This document shows, in pieces, positions 16,501 through 25,959 of a stretch of 64,000 nt of DNA (positions are counted from its first letter, which is position 1; each line of letters begins with the position of its first letter). Origin of the DNA: Azohydromonas australica DSM 1124. Lineage in GTDB: Bacteria > Pseudomonadota > Gammaproteobacteria > Burkholderiales > Burkholderiaceae_C. The stretch lies in NCBI RefSeq assembly GCF_000430725.1, contig NZ_AUMO01000031.1, positions 124,001 to 188,000 on the forward strand, read 5' to 3'. The notes under the pieces are model-generated. The model saw only the letters and a list, made by a program, of their open reading frames with translations. It was not told the origin of the DNA and made no database searches. The position numbers were made by a program, and so were the translations under genes.

Positions 16501-17202
16501 ATGATTGACAAGATCGTGTCCTCACCGCTGGATGCGCTGGCGGACATCCGCGACGGCGCTACCGTCATGATCGGCGGCTTCGGCACCGCCGGGCAGCCCA
16601 ACGAGCTCATCGACGCGCTGATAGAGACCGGCGCGCGCGGGCTGGTGATCGTCAACAACAACGCCGGCAACGGCGATACCGGGCTGGCGCGGCTGCTGTC
16701 GCTCAAGCGGGTGCGCAAGATCATCTGCTCCTTTCCGCGCCAGGCCGACAGCCACCACTTCGACGCGCTCTACCGCGCCGGCGAGATCGAGCTGGAGCTG
16801 GTGCCACAGGGCAACCTGGCCGAGCGCATCCGCGCCGCGGGCGCGGGCATCGGCGGCTTCTTCACGCCCACGGGCTACGGCACGGCGCTGGCCGAGGGCA
16901 AGGAGACGCGCGAGATCGGCGGGCGCATGTACGTGCTGGAGTCGCCCATCCATGCCGACTACGCGCTGATCAAGGCGGAGCGGGGCGACCGCTGGGGCAA
17001 CCTGACCTACCGCATGACGGCGCGCAACTTCGGGCCGGTCATGGCCATGGCGGCCCAGACTACCGTCGCCACGGTGCACGAGGTCGTCGAGCTCGGCCAG
17101 CTGGACCCGGAAACGATCGTCACGCCGGGGCTGTTCGTGCAGCGCGTGGTGCCGATCGAGCGCGTCGCCACCACGGCCGGCGGCTTCAAGCGCGCCGCCT
17201 GA
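16501..17202 (+). CDS. pcaI: 3-oxoadipate CoA-transferase, alpha subunit
   Basis: Subunit A of the enzyme that transfers CoA from succinyl-CoA to 3-oxoadipate. 233 residues with the family I CoA-transferase features VMIGGFGTAGQPNELIDAL, NNNAGNGD and GGFFTPTGYGT. ATG 16501 follows a GGAGCC element. It is followed after 19 bases by pcaJ, the partner subunit. Confidence 0.94.
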   Translation: MIDKIVSSPLDALADIRDGATVMIGGFGTAGQPNELIDALIETGARGLVIVNNNAGNGDTGLARLLSLKRVRKIICSFPRQADSHHFDALYRAGEIELELVPQGNLAERIRAAGAGIGGFFTPTGYGTALAEGKETREIGGRMYVLESPIHADYALIKAERGDRWGNLTYRMTARNFGPVMAMAAQTTVATVHEVVELGQLDPETIVTPGLFVQRVVPIERVATTAGGFKRAA

Positions 17203-17221
17203 ACCGAACGAGGAGCCCACC

Positions 17222-17896
17222 ATGAGCAACCAAGCCACCCAGGCCACGCCGGTCGTCACCCGCTGGACGCGCGATCAGATGGCTGCGCGCGTCGCGCAGG
17301 ACATTCCCGACGGCGCCGTCGTCAACCTCGGCATCGGCCTGCCCACCGCCGTGGCGAACCACCTCGCGGACGACAAGGAAGTCGTGCTGCATTCCGAGAA
17401 CGGCGTCATCGGCATGGGCCCGGCGCCCGCGGCCGGCGAGGAGGACTTCGATCTCATCAACGCCGGCAAGCAGCCCGTGACGCTGCTGCCCGGCGGCGCC
17501 TTCTTCCACCACGCCGACAGCTTCGCGATGATGCGCGGCGGCCACCTGGACATCTGCGTGCTGGGCGCGTTCCAGGTTTCGGCAGCCGGCGACCTCGCCA
17601 ACTGGCACACCGGTGCGCCGGACGCGATCCCCGCCGTGGGCGGCGCCATGGACCTGGCCATCGGCGCGAAGAAGACCTTCGTGATGATGGAATACCTCAC
17701 CAAGGGCGGACAGGCCAAGCTGGTGCCCAAGTGCAGCTACCCGCTCACGGGCCTGGGCTGCGTGAGCCGCCTGTACACGGACCTGGCCGTGATCGACCTG
17801 GCCGACGGCGAAGGCACCGTCATCGACCTCGTGCCCGGCCTCACGCTGCGCGACCTGCAGGCCCTGACGCCCGGCGTCACGCTCAAGCAGGCCTGA
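17222..17896 (+). CDS. pcaJ: 3-oxoadipate CoA-transferase, beta subunit
   Basis: Catalytic subunit B, 224 residues. Glu59 in SENGVIGMG is the residue that forms the glutamyl-CoA intermediate in this family. VNLGIGLPTAVAN and the DLANWHTG region are also typical. It is preceded by AGGAGCCC and followed by pcaF after 26 bases. Confidence 0.95.
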   Translation: MSNQATQATPVVTRWTRDQMAARVAQDIPDGAVVNLGIGLPTAVANHLADDKEVVLHSENGVIGMGPAPAAGEEDFDLINAGKQPVTLLPGGAFFHHADSFAMMRGGHLDICVLGAFQVSAAGDLANWHTGAPDAIPAVGGAMDLAIGAKKTFVMMEYLTKGGQAKLVPKCSYPLTGLGCVSRLYTDLAVIDLADGEGTVIDLVPGLTLRDLQALTPGVTLKQA

Positions 17897-17922
17897 ACCC
17901 CACGACAACCCTGGAGACAAGC

Positions 17923-19128
<1,206 letters not shown>

Positions 19129-19195
19129 CCTCCTGCAGGGTCCACGCCGGCGGGCTGCCAGCCGTGGCGGCCTGAGCCGCGTCCCCACCATTGCG

Positions 19196-19221
19196 AACGC
19201 CCGCTGCCCGCGGGCGTTTTC
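19196..19221 (+). terminator. Rho-independent terminator after pcaF
   Basis: A stem of CGCCCGC (19198-19204) and GCGGGCG (19210-19216) with a short loop, followed by TTTT. It lies 70 bases after the pcaF stop. Confidence 0.7.
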
Positions 19222-19386
19222 ACGTCCGGCCTGCAACGGCGGTGATGGCGCCGGGCCCGGGGCACGCATCGCCCCCAGGGGACAGAGCCCCCTGTGGCCG
19301 CTGTTGGATACTCCCGCCCCGTGGCGGCCCGAGGGGCCGCGCAGCCAACAACCGTGATGCGGGACTGTCCGCGGGAGGGAATCGTC

Positions 19387-20157
19387 ATGAATCGCCTGGC
19401 CATCGTGAGCGCCATGGAATCAGAGCTGCGGGGCCTGCGGGACTCGCTGCCGCAGGCGCAGCTCGTGCGCCGGGCGGGGCGCGATTTCTGGGTCGGCGAG
19501 CTGGGCGGGCACGAGGTGGTGCTGGTGCGCTCGCTCATCGGCAAGGTGGCGGCGGCCACCACCACCGCGGTGCTGCTGGAGCATTTCAACGTGCAGGTGC
19601 TGCTCTTCACCGGGGTGGCCGGCGGATTGGGTCAGGGCGTGCGCATCGGCGACATCGTGGTGGCCGACCAGCTGCTGCAGCACGACATGGATGCCTCGCC
19701 CATCTTTCCGCGCTTCGAGGTGCCGCTGTACGGCACCGACCGCTTCGGCGCGGACGCGGTGCTGTCGCGCCGCCTGGGGAGCGCCTGCGAGGGCGTGCTG
19801 GCGGCCATCGAGGCCGGCACGTGCGCCGAGCTGTCGCGCGCGCAACTGCAGGCCTGCGGCGTGGCGCAGGCGCCGCGCGTGCACCACGGGCTGGTCCTCA
19901 GCGGCGACCGCTTCGTCAGCACCACGGCCGAAGCGCAGGCGTTGCAGGCCGATCATCCCGAGGCGCTCGCGGTGGAGATGGAGGGTGCCGCGCTGGCGCA
20001 GGTGTGCCACGACTTCGGCGTGCCCTGCGCCGTGATGCGCACCATCTCCGACCGCGCCGACGACACGGCCCACGTGGACTTCAACCGCTTCATCGACGAC
20101 GTGGCGAGCCGCTACACGCATGCGGTGGTGTGCGCGATGCTGGGGGCGGGGGGCTGA
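19387..20157 (+). CDS. 5'-methylthioadenosine/S-adenosylhomocysteine nucleosidase-like protein
   Basis: Purine nucleoside phosphorylase fold, probably MTA/SAH nucleosidase; 256 residues, somewhat longer than typical MTAN. Motifs seen are LAIVSAMESELRGL, the VAGG turn of LFTGVAGGLGQGVRIGD, SGDRFVS, VEMEGAALAQVC (substrate-binding Met-Glu) and RTISDRADD with the catalytic Asp. It is preceded by a GGGAGGGAATCGTC ribosome site. It sits between the pcaF terminator and the pcaD promoter, with no obvious biochemical link to the pathway. A phosphorylase-type substrate is possible. Confidence 0.8.
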   Translation: MNRLAIVSAMESELRGLRDSLPQAQLVRRAGRDFWVGELGGHEVVLVRSLIGKVAAATTTAVLLEHFNVQVLLFTGVAGGLGQGVRIGDIVVADQLLQHDMDASPIFPRFEVPLYGTDRFGADAVLSRRLGSACEGVLAAIEAGTCAELSRAQLQACGVAQAPRVHHGLVLSGDRFVSTTAEAQALQADHPEALAVEMEGAALAQVCHDFGVPCAVMRTISDRADDTAHVDFNRFIDDVASRYTHAVVCAMLGAGG

Positions 20158-20208
20158 GGCAGCGCGCTCCATGAATCGAGATCCGCCACCTCCTGCGCCG
20201 CCCTTGCC

Positions 20209-20238
20209 TTGACAAGGCCGGCGCCCGGGCCGTAGTCT
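20209..20238 (+). promoter_or_regulatory. Promoter of the pcaD unit
   Basis: TTGACA (20209-20214), 18 bases, TAGTCT (20233-20238). This is the same core pair as the pcaIJF promoter, including a shared TAGTCTGCGC string. No divergent gene is present here, so the conservation must serve the downstream genes. Confidence 0.6.
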
Positions 20239-20251
20239 GCGCATCTCGTCG

Positions 20252-20285
20252 GTTCGAATTACGAATATATGTTCGTATATAGAAC
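20252..20285. promoter_or_regulatory. Second paired PcaR-type operator
   Basis: GTTC-GAATTAC-GAAT (20252-20266, one mismatch) and GTTC-GTATATA-GAAC (20271-20285), spaced 19 bp start to start exactly as at 16407-16440. They begin 13 bases after the -10, against 12 bases at pcaIJF. Confidence 0.75.
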
Positions 20286-20403
20286 ATTTGGTGGATTGCC
20301 TGGCCATCCGGTGGCTGCAGCGGGCCTGCACCGCGCCACGCGGCGCGCACCGCCAGCCCGGCCGGCCGGTGCAAGCGCGCCGTGCGATCCAAGGAAGACC
20401 CTT

Positions 20404-20514
20404 ATGAGCCATCACACCCGAAACGCCTCCCTCCGCGATGCGCTGTGCGCACCCCTGGCCCGCCACGGCGCCAAGCTCTCTTGCGTGACGGAGGGCAGCC
20501 CGTGGACGCTGTGA
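20404..20514 (+). CDS. Possible 36-codon leader ORF overlapping pcaD
   Basis: ATG 20404 follows AAGGAAGACCCTT, a fair ribosome site. The 36-residue product (MSHHTRNASLRDALCAPLAR and on) matches no family I know. It ends at TGA 20512-20514, overlapping one in-frame GTG of pcaD (20511), and the better pcaD start (GTG 20502) lies inside it. It may only serve to couple translation, or it may be chance. Confidence 0.3.
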   Translation: MSHHTRNASLRDALCAPLARHGAKLSCVTEGSPWTL

Positions 20515-21308
20515 CCCGCACCACGCCGCGCCTGCACTACCGCATCGAGGGCCCGCGCGACGGCCAGCCGCGCCTCACCTTCGTGCTGGCCCACGCGCTG
20601 GGCTGCGACCTGACGATGTGGGACGCGCTGGCGCGGCACCTTGCCGCGCAGGGCCGCGTGGTGCGCTACGACCAGCGCGGCCACGGCGGCAGCGAGGCGC
20701 CGCCGGGGCCGTACACGATGGCGGCGCTGGCCAACGACGCCGCAAGGATGATCGACGAGCTGGAATTGGGCCCCGTCGTGTGGATCGGCCTGTCCATGGG
20801 CGGCATGGTCGGCCAGGAGCTGGCGCTGCGGCATCCGGACAAGGTAAAGGCGCTGGTGCTGGCCAATACCACCTCCGGCTATCCCTCCGAGGCGCAGGCC
20901 GGCTGGGCGCAGCGCATCGCCGGCATCGAGCGCGCCGGGCTGGAGGCGATCGTGGACGGCGCGCTGCAGCGCTGGTTCCACGAGGGCTTCCATGCCGAGC
21001 GGCCCGAGGTGGTGGCGCACTGGCGCGAGCGCGTGCTGAGCTGCGACGCGGCCGGCTACATCGCCTGCTGCCACGCCATCGCCGGCGTGGACACCACCGC
21101 ACGGCTGCCGCGCATCGCCGCGCCGACGCTGGTCATCGCCGGCGTGCTGGACCAGGGCACGCCGCCCGAGATGGCGCGCACCATCGCGCAGGGCATCCCG
21201 GGGGCGCGGCTGGTGGTGCTGCGCGAGGCTTCGCACCTGAGCGTGCTGGAGCAGCCGGACGCCTTTTGCGAGGCGCTGGAGGACTGGCTGCAGGCCGTGC
21301 CGGCCTGA
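20502..21308 (+). CDS. pcaD: 3-oxoadipate enol-lactonase
   Basis: Hydrolyses 3-oxoadipate enol-lactone to 3-oxoadipate. An alpha/beta hydrolase of 268 residues with an oxyanion region FVLAHALGCDLTMWD, nucleophile Ser98 in GLSMGG, an acid residue near VIAGVLDQGTPPE, and catalytic His in EASHLSVLEQP. The start is GTG 20502, set by GGAGGG at 20490-20495; the frame is open to 20382, but the upstream residues are not family-like. It is regulated by the paired GTTC-N7-GAAC site upstream. Confidence 0.92.
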   Translation: MDAVTRTTPRLHYRIEGPRDGQPRLTFVLAHALGCDLTMWDALARHLAAQGRVVRYDQRGHGGSEAPPGPYTMAALANDAARMIDELELGPVVWIGLSMGGMVGQELALRHPDKVKALVLANTTSGYPSEAQAGWAQRIAGIERAGLEAIVDGALQRWFHEGFHAERPEVVAHWRERVLSCDAAGYIACCHAIAGVDTTARLPRIAAPTLVIAGVLDQGTPPEMARTIAQGIPGARLVVLREASHLSVLEQPDAFCEALEDWLQAVPA

Positions 21309-21328
21309 GCCGCGTTTTCCTCGCCATG

Positions 21329-21352
21329 AGCGCCCGGTTCCGGGCGCTTTTC
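21329..21352 (+). terminator. Terminator between pcaD and benE
   Basis: A perfect stem of AGCGCCCGG (21329-21337) and CCGGGCGCT (21340-21348) running into TTTTC. It lies about 20 bases after the pcaD stop and 30 before the benE ATG, so benE either relies on readthrough or has a very short promoter region. Confidence 0.7.
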
Positions 21353-21380
21353 GTTTCCTCCTCATCGAACACGCATCGCC

Positions 21381-22601
21381 ATGCTCCGACGCGACTGGTC
21401 CGTTTCCGCCGTCACGGCCGGCTTCCTGGCCGTGCTGATCTCGTATGCCGGGCCGCTGCTGATCTTCTTCCAGGCGGCGCGGGCGGCCGACGCCGCGCCG
21501 GACATGATCGCCTCCTGGGTCTGGGCCATCTCGATCGGCGCGGCCGTCTCGGGCATCGCGCTGAGCTGGTGGCTCAAGGTGCCGGTCATCACCGCTTGGT
21601 CGGCGCCGGGCAGCGCGCTGCTGATCACGCTCTTTCCGGGGCTGTTGCTGCAGGAGGCGGTAGGCGCCTACATCACGGCGGCGGCGCTGATCCTGCTGGT
21701 GGGGCTCACGGGCGGCTTCGACTGGCTGATGCGGCGCATCCCGCGCGGCGTGTGCTGCGGCATGATGGCCGGCATCCTGTTCCAGTTCGGCGCCCGTGCC
21801 TTCAAGGCCGTGGAGGCGCTGCCGCTGCCCACGCTGTGCATGGTCGGTGCCTACCTCGTGGCGCGGCGCTTCTGGCCGCGCTACCACCTGCTGATGGTGC
21901 TGGCGCTGGGCATCGCGCTGACGGCGGGACTGGGCGGCGTGGACTGGAGCACGCTGCGCTTCGAGGTCACGCGCCCGGTGTTTATCACGCCGCAATGGAG
22001 CTGGGCCTCGACGCTGAGCCTCGCCGTGCCGCTGGCGGTGGTGAGCCTGGCGGGGCAGTTCCTGCCCGGCATGGCGATCCTGCGCGGCGCCGGCTACGCC
22101 ACGCCGGCGCGCCCGGTGCTCGTGGCCACCGGTGTGGCCTCGCTGCTCACGGCGCCGTTCGGCGGCATCACCACCGTGCTGGCGGCCATCACCGCGGCGC
22201 TGTGCACCGGCCGCGAGGCGCACGAGGACGCCGGGCGGCGCTACGTGGCCGGCATCGCCAACGGCCTGTTCTACCTCGTGGGCGGGTGCCTGGCCGGCAC
22301 CATCATCGGCCTGTTCACCGTGCTGCCGCCGGCCTTCGTCGCGGTGCTGGCGGGGCTGGCGCTCATCGGCGCCATCACGGCCAACGTGCAGGGCGCGGCC
22401 AGCGACCCCGAGCACCGCGAGGCGGCCATCGTGACCTTCCTCGTCACGGCCTCGGGCCTCACCCTCTGGGGCCTGGGCGCGGCCTTCTGGGGCGTGGTGA
22501 TCGGCGGCTGCGCCCATGCCGTGCTCGGCTGGAAGCGCCCGGCCGCGCCCGCTGCGTCCGCAACCAGCCCCGCCACAGGCGCGAGCAGCGTCAGCCGCTG
22601 A
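21381..22601 (+). CDS. benE: Benzoate/proton symporter
   Basis: Inner-membrane benzoate transporter of the BenE family. 406 residues with about twelve hydrophobic segments; the sequences AVTAGFLAVLISYAGPLLIFFQAA, split as FLAVLISYAGPL then IFFQAARAA, and SAPGSALL, PRGVCCGMMAGILFQFGARAF and APFGGITTVLAAITAALCTG are family features. The 3' end overlaps the convergent benM-like gene by 11 bases. A second, unrelated benzoate transporter (benK) is at 29825. Confidence 0.92.
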   Translation: MLRRDWSVSAVTAGFLAVLISYAGPLLIFFQAARAADAAPDMIASWVWAISIGAAVSGIALSWWLKVPVITAWSAPGSALLITLFPGLLLQEAVGAYITAAALILLVGLTGGFDWLMRRIPRGVCCGMMAGILFQFGARAFKAVEALPLPTLCMVGAYLVARRFWPRYHLLMVLALGIALTAGLGGVDWSTLRFEVTRPVFITPQWSWASTLSLAVPLAVVSLAGQFLPGMAILRGAGYATPARPVLVATGVASLLTAPFGGITTVLAAITAALCTGREAHEDAGRRYVAGIANGLFYLVGGCLAGTIIGLFTVLPPAFVAVLAGLALIGAITANVQGAASDPEHREAAIVTFLVTASGLTLWGLGAAFWGVVIGGCAHAVLGWKRPAAPAASATSPATGASSVSR

Positions 22602-23526
22602 CCTCCCCGCCCGCTGCCTCAGCGCGCCGCCGCGCCGCGGCATGCTCCTGGTAGATGCGGTCGATCAGCGCCCGCAGCAGCACCAAATCTTCGTTCTGGT
22701 CGTGCAGCCGCGTGCTCATCACGATCGGCGACACCGCCTGCGGGTCGCTCAAGGGGCGGTACACCACCTCGTCCGGCCGCAGCCGGCTCACGCCGGTGGG
22801 CACCACGCAAATACCCATGCCGGCCGCCACCAGGCCCAGCGCGGTCTGGATTTCCTGCACCTCGTGTACGGTGCCCGGCTCCAACCCTTGATCCCGAAAT
22901 AGCGCCAGTACCTGGTCGGCATAACTGGGGCGCGGAGATTTGGGGTAAACCAGAATATCTTCGTTCGCCAACGCGGCGAGAATGATCGGTTGCTCTGGAA
23001 TCGCCAGAGCATGCTCCAAGGGTATGGCGGCCACCAGCCGCTCCTCGCGCAGCACCTCGCGCTTGACAGTCGGGTCGTCCCGGCGAATGCGCCCGAAACC
23101 CACGTCGATGCGGCCCGCTTTCAGGGCTTCGATCTGGTCCAGCGTCGACATCTCCACCAGCGACAGCTCCGTCTGCGGCCTCTCGGCGCGGAACAGCCGC
23201 ACCAGCCGCGGCATGGCACCGTACATGGTCGAGCCCACGAAGCCGATCACCAGCCGCCGCTCCATGCGCGCCACGCGCCGCGTGGCCCGGGCAGCCTGCG
23301 CGGCCTGCTCCAGCAGCCGCGTGGCGTGGCCGTAGAAGAACCGGCCCGCCTCGGTCAGCTTGAGCGGGCGCGAGCCGCGTTCGAACAGCGGCGTACCCAA
23401 CTCCTCCTCCAGGTCCTGGATCTGCCGGCTCAGCGGCGGCTGCGAGATGTGCAGCCGTTCCGCCGCGCGCGTGAAGCTCTGCTCGTCGGCGACGGCCACG
23501 AAGTAGCGCAGGTGACGCAGTTCCAT
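22591..23526 (-). CDS. benM: LysR-type regulator, BenM/CatR-like
   Basis: A 311-residue LysR protein close in pattern to the catR product: MELRHLRYFVAVADEQSF and SQPPLSRQIQDLEEELG in the HTH, and RIDVGFGRIRRDDP, YPKSPRPSYADQVLALF in the effector domain. It is divergent from catB2-catA2-benABCDK. By analogy it responds to cis,cis-muconate and/or benzoate; this is inference. The gene starts 8 bases from a LysR-like dyad, consistent with autorepression. Confidence 0.85.
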   Translation of the reverse strand: MELRHLRYFVAVADEQSFTRAAERLHISQPPLSRQIQDLEEELGTPLFERGSRPLKLTEAGRFFYGHATRLLEQAAQAARATRRVARMERRLVIGFVGSTMYGAMPRLVRLFRAERPQTELSLVEMSTLDQIEALKAGRIDVGFGRIRRDDPTVKREVLREERLVAAIPLEHALAIPEQPIILAALANEDILVYPKSPRPSYADQVLALFRDQGLEPGTVHEVQEIQTALGLVAAGMGICVVPTGVSRLRPDEVVYRPLSDPQAVSPIVMSTRLHDQNEDLVLLRALIDRIYQEHAAARRRAEAAGGEVSG

Positions 23527-23533
23527 TGCATGC

Positions 23534-23560
23534 CTTTTAGGTATTGAAGCAGTCTAAAAG
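23534..23560. promoter_or_regulatory. LysR-type dyad upstream of catB2
   Basis: A perfect inverted repeat, CTTTTAG (23534-23540) and CTAAAAG (23554-23560), with a 13-base gap. It ends five bases before the -35 of the catB2 promoter and eight bases upstream of the benM start. It is not the ATAC-N7-GTAT form found at catR. Confidence 0.6.
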
Positions 23561-23564
23561 CGTC

Positions 23565-23594
23565 TTGGACTTCGTGCCTGCCGATTCCTAAGAT
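23565..23594 (+). promoter_or_regulatory. Candidate promoter of catB2-catA2-benABCD
   Basis: TTGGAC (23565-23570), 18 bases, TAAGAT (23589-23594), directly downstream of the LysR dyad. This would leave a 5' untranslated leader of about 160 bases before catB2. Confidence 0.45.
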
Positions 23595-23760
23595 TCATCC
23601 CATCCAAGGCAGACATCAATAACCACCGGTAATTCCTGGAAATGCCGGCGAGGACGGTGTTTTGCCTGAAACCGGGCGGATCTGAATATCCGCATTTTTG
23701 AAATGACCGACTGCGGCACCCTGAAAAGGCGCCGCAGCCGCATCCCAAAAAGCTGTGCAG

Positions 23761-24888
23761 ATGAGCTCTGAACTGAAGATCCTCGCGGTCGAAACCCTGC
23801 TGGTGGACGTGCCCACCATCCGGCCGCACAAGCTGTCGGTGGCGACGATGAACCACCAGACGCTGGTGCTGGTGCGCATCGAGGCCAGCGACGGCATCGT
23901 CGGCTGGGGCGAGGGCACCACCATCGGCGGCCTGGCCTACGGCGAGGAAAGCCCCGAGAGCATCAAGACCAACATCGACACCTACATCGCGCCGATGCTG
24001 GTGGGCCAGGACCCGCGCGGCGTGGCGCGGCTGATGGCCGGCGTCGCTCAGCGCATCCAGGGCAACCGCTTCGCCAAGTGCGCGCTGGAGACCGCCCTCT
24101 ACGACGCCCAGGCCAGGCGTCTGGGCGTGCCGCTGAGCGAGCTTTTCGGCGGCCGGGTGCGCGACAGCATCCCCGTGGCCTGGACCCTGGCCAGCGGCGA
24201 CACCAAGCGCGACATCGCCGAGGCCGAGCGGGTGCTGGAGATCCGCCGCCACAACATCTTCAAGCTCAAGATCGGCCTGCGCCCGGTGAAGGACGACGTG
24301 GCGCACGTGGCCGCCATCAAGCGCGCCCTGGGCGACATGGCCAGCGTGCGCGTCGACGCCAACCAGGCCTGGTCGGTGTCGCAGGCGCTCGAAGGCATGC
24401 AGAGGCTGGCCGACGCGGGCATCGACATGGTCGAGCAGCCCATCGCCGCCCACGACAAGACCGGGCTGCAGCGGCTGACGCAGGCCAACATCATCCCGGT
24501 CATGGCCGACGAGGCCCTGCACGGCCCGCGCGACGCCTTCGAGGTGGCGCGGGCGCAGGCCGCCGACATCTTCGCCATCAAGATCAACCAGGCCGGCGGC
24601 CTGCACGGCGCAGCCCAGGTCGCGGCCATCGCCAAGGCCGCGAACATCGAGCTCTACGGCGGCACGATGCTCGAAGGCCCTGTGGGCACCATGGCCTCGG
24701 CGCAGCTCTTCTGCACCTTCCACGAGCTGGCCTGGGGCACCGAGCTGTTCGGCCCGCTGCTGCTGACCGAGGAAATCCTCCGCGAGCCGCTGGCCTACCG
24801 CGACTTCTCGCTGCAGATCCCCACCGCGCCCGGCCTGGGCGTCGCCATCGACGAGGAAAAGGTCGCGCGCCTGCGCCGCGATCGCTGA
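23761..24888 (+). CDS. catB: Muconate cycloisomerase (copy 2)
   Basis: 375 residues; same enzyme family as the copy at 13332. The catalytic lysines are Lys168 and Lys170 (FKLKIG), and metal ligands occur in VRVDANQAW, MVEQP and MADEAL. No strong ribosome site precedes ATG 23761; GTG 23755 is an alternative. It is the first gene of the ben-linked operon and is followed by catA2 after 44 bases. It is clearly diverged from copy 1, so this is not a recent duplication. Confidence 0.92.
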   Translation: MSSELKILAVETLLVDVPTIRPHKLSVATMNHQTLVLVRIEASDGIVGWGEGTTIGGLAYGEESPESIKTNIDTYIAPMLVGQDPRGVARLMAGVAQRIQGNRFAKCALETALYDAQARRLGVPLSELFGGRVRDSIPVAWTLASGDTKRDIAEAERVLEIRRHNIFKLKIGLRPVKDDVAHVAAIKRALGDMASVRVDANQAWSVSQALEGMQRLADAGIDMVEQPIAAHDKTGLQRLTQANIIPVMADEALHGPRDAFEVARAQAADIFAIKINQAGGLHGAAQVAAIAKAANIELYGGTMLEGPVGTMASAQLFCTFHELAWGTELFGPLLLTEEILREPLAYRDFSLQIPTAPGLGVAIDEEKVARLRRDR

Positions 24889-24932
24889 GCCCTCAACCGT
24901 TCCCCACTGTTGCATCACTGAAGGAGACACTC

Positions 24933-25847
24933 ATGGACAAGAAGACCATCGACCAACTGGTGACCCGTTTCGAGACCACCGGCGTCGTCAGCGAGGGCAA
25001 TCCCCGCGTCAAGGCCGTCGTCGGCCGCCTGCTGCGCGACCTGATGCTGGCGATCGAGGAGCTGGACGTCACGCCCGAGGAGTTCTGGTCCGGCCTGAAC
25101 TACCTGGCCGACGCGGGCCGCAGCGGCGAGCTGGGCCTGGTCGTTCCGGGCACCGGCCTGGAGCACTTCCTGGACCTGCGCATGGACGAGGCCGAGGCCC
25201 GCGCCGGCCTCAAGGGCGGCACGCCGCGCACCATCGAAGGCCCGCTGTACGTGGCCGGCGCGCCGGTGGCGCAGGGCGAGGCCCGCCTGGACGACGGCAA
25301 CACGCCGGGCGAGGTCGTGGTGATGCAGGGCGTGGTGCGCGGCACCGACGGCAAGCCCGTCGCGGGCGCCAAGGTCGAGGTGTGGCACGCCAACCACCTG
25401 GGCAACTACTCGTTCTTCGACAAGAGCCAGAGCGACTTCAACCTGCGCCGCACCGTCGTGACCGACGCGCAGGGCCGCTACAAGTTCCGCAGCATCCTGC
25501 CGGTGGGCTACAGCGTGCCCCCGGGCGGCGCCACCGACCGCCTGCTGCAGCAGCTCGGCCGCCACGGCCACCGTCCGGCGCACATCCACTTCTTCGTCAG
25601 CGCGCCCGGCCACCGCAAGCTGACCACGCAGATCAACCTCGAGAACGATCCGCACCTGTGGGACGACTTTGCCTTTGGCACGCGCCAGGGCCTGGTGCCG
25701 CCGATCCACACCAACAACGACGCCGCCGCGATGCAGGCGCTGGGCGTGGACAAGCCCTTCCACGAGATCCGCTTCGACTTCACGCTGCACGCCGAGCAGT
25801 CCAGCGTGCCGGGCACCGACTTCGCCCGTCCGCGCGCCGCCGCCTGA
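24933..25847 (+). CDS. catA: Catechol 1,2-dioxygenase (copy 2)
   Basis: 304 residues. Fe(III) ligands are Tyr159 (NYSFFD), Tyr193 (VGYSVPP), His217 and His219 (RPAHIHF). It is preceded by AAGGAGACACTC, a strong ribosome site. Placed between catB2 and benA, it handles the catechol made from benzoate by BenABCD. It resembles canonical CatA ([23 protein letters not shown] tail) more than copy 1 does. Confidence 0.94.
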   Translation: MDKKTIDQLVTRFETTGVVSEGNPRVKAVVGRLLRDLMLAIEELDVTPEEFWSGLNYLADAGRSGELGLVVPGTGLEHFLDLRMDEAEARAGLKGGTPRTIEGPLYVAGAPVAQGEARLDDGNTPGEVVVMQGVVRGTDGKPVAGAKVEVWHANHLGNYSFFDKSQSDFNLRRTVVTDAQGRYKFRSILPVGYSVPPGGATDRLLQQLGRHGHRPAHIHFFVSAPGHRKLTTQINLENDPHLWDDFAFGTRQGLVPPIHTNNDAAAMQALGVDKPFHEIRFDFTLHAEQSSVPGTDFARPRAAA

Positions 25848-25959
25848 CGCGCGCCCGCGGCTCCCACTGAAAACAGCCCGTCCTCCGGGGCCATTTCCGG
25901 CCCCGGCTGGGCGGAGCCTTGCCCAACATCGCCCGCCCATCCGGGGCATGGAGACAGAC

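Noticed and set aside
20251..20262. GGTTCGAATT string resembling a tRNA T-loop
   Set aside because: No acceptor or anticodon stem can be formed around it; it is part of the paired IclR-type operator.
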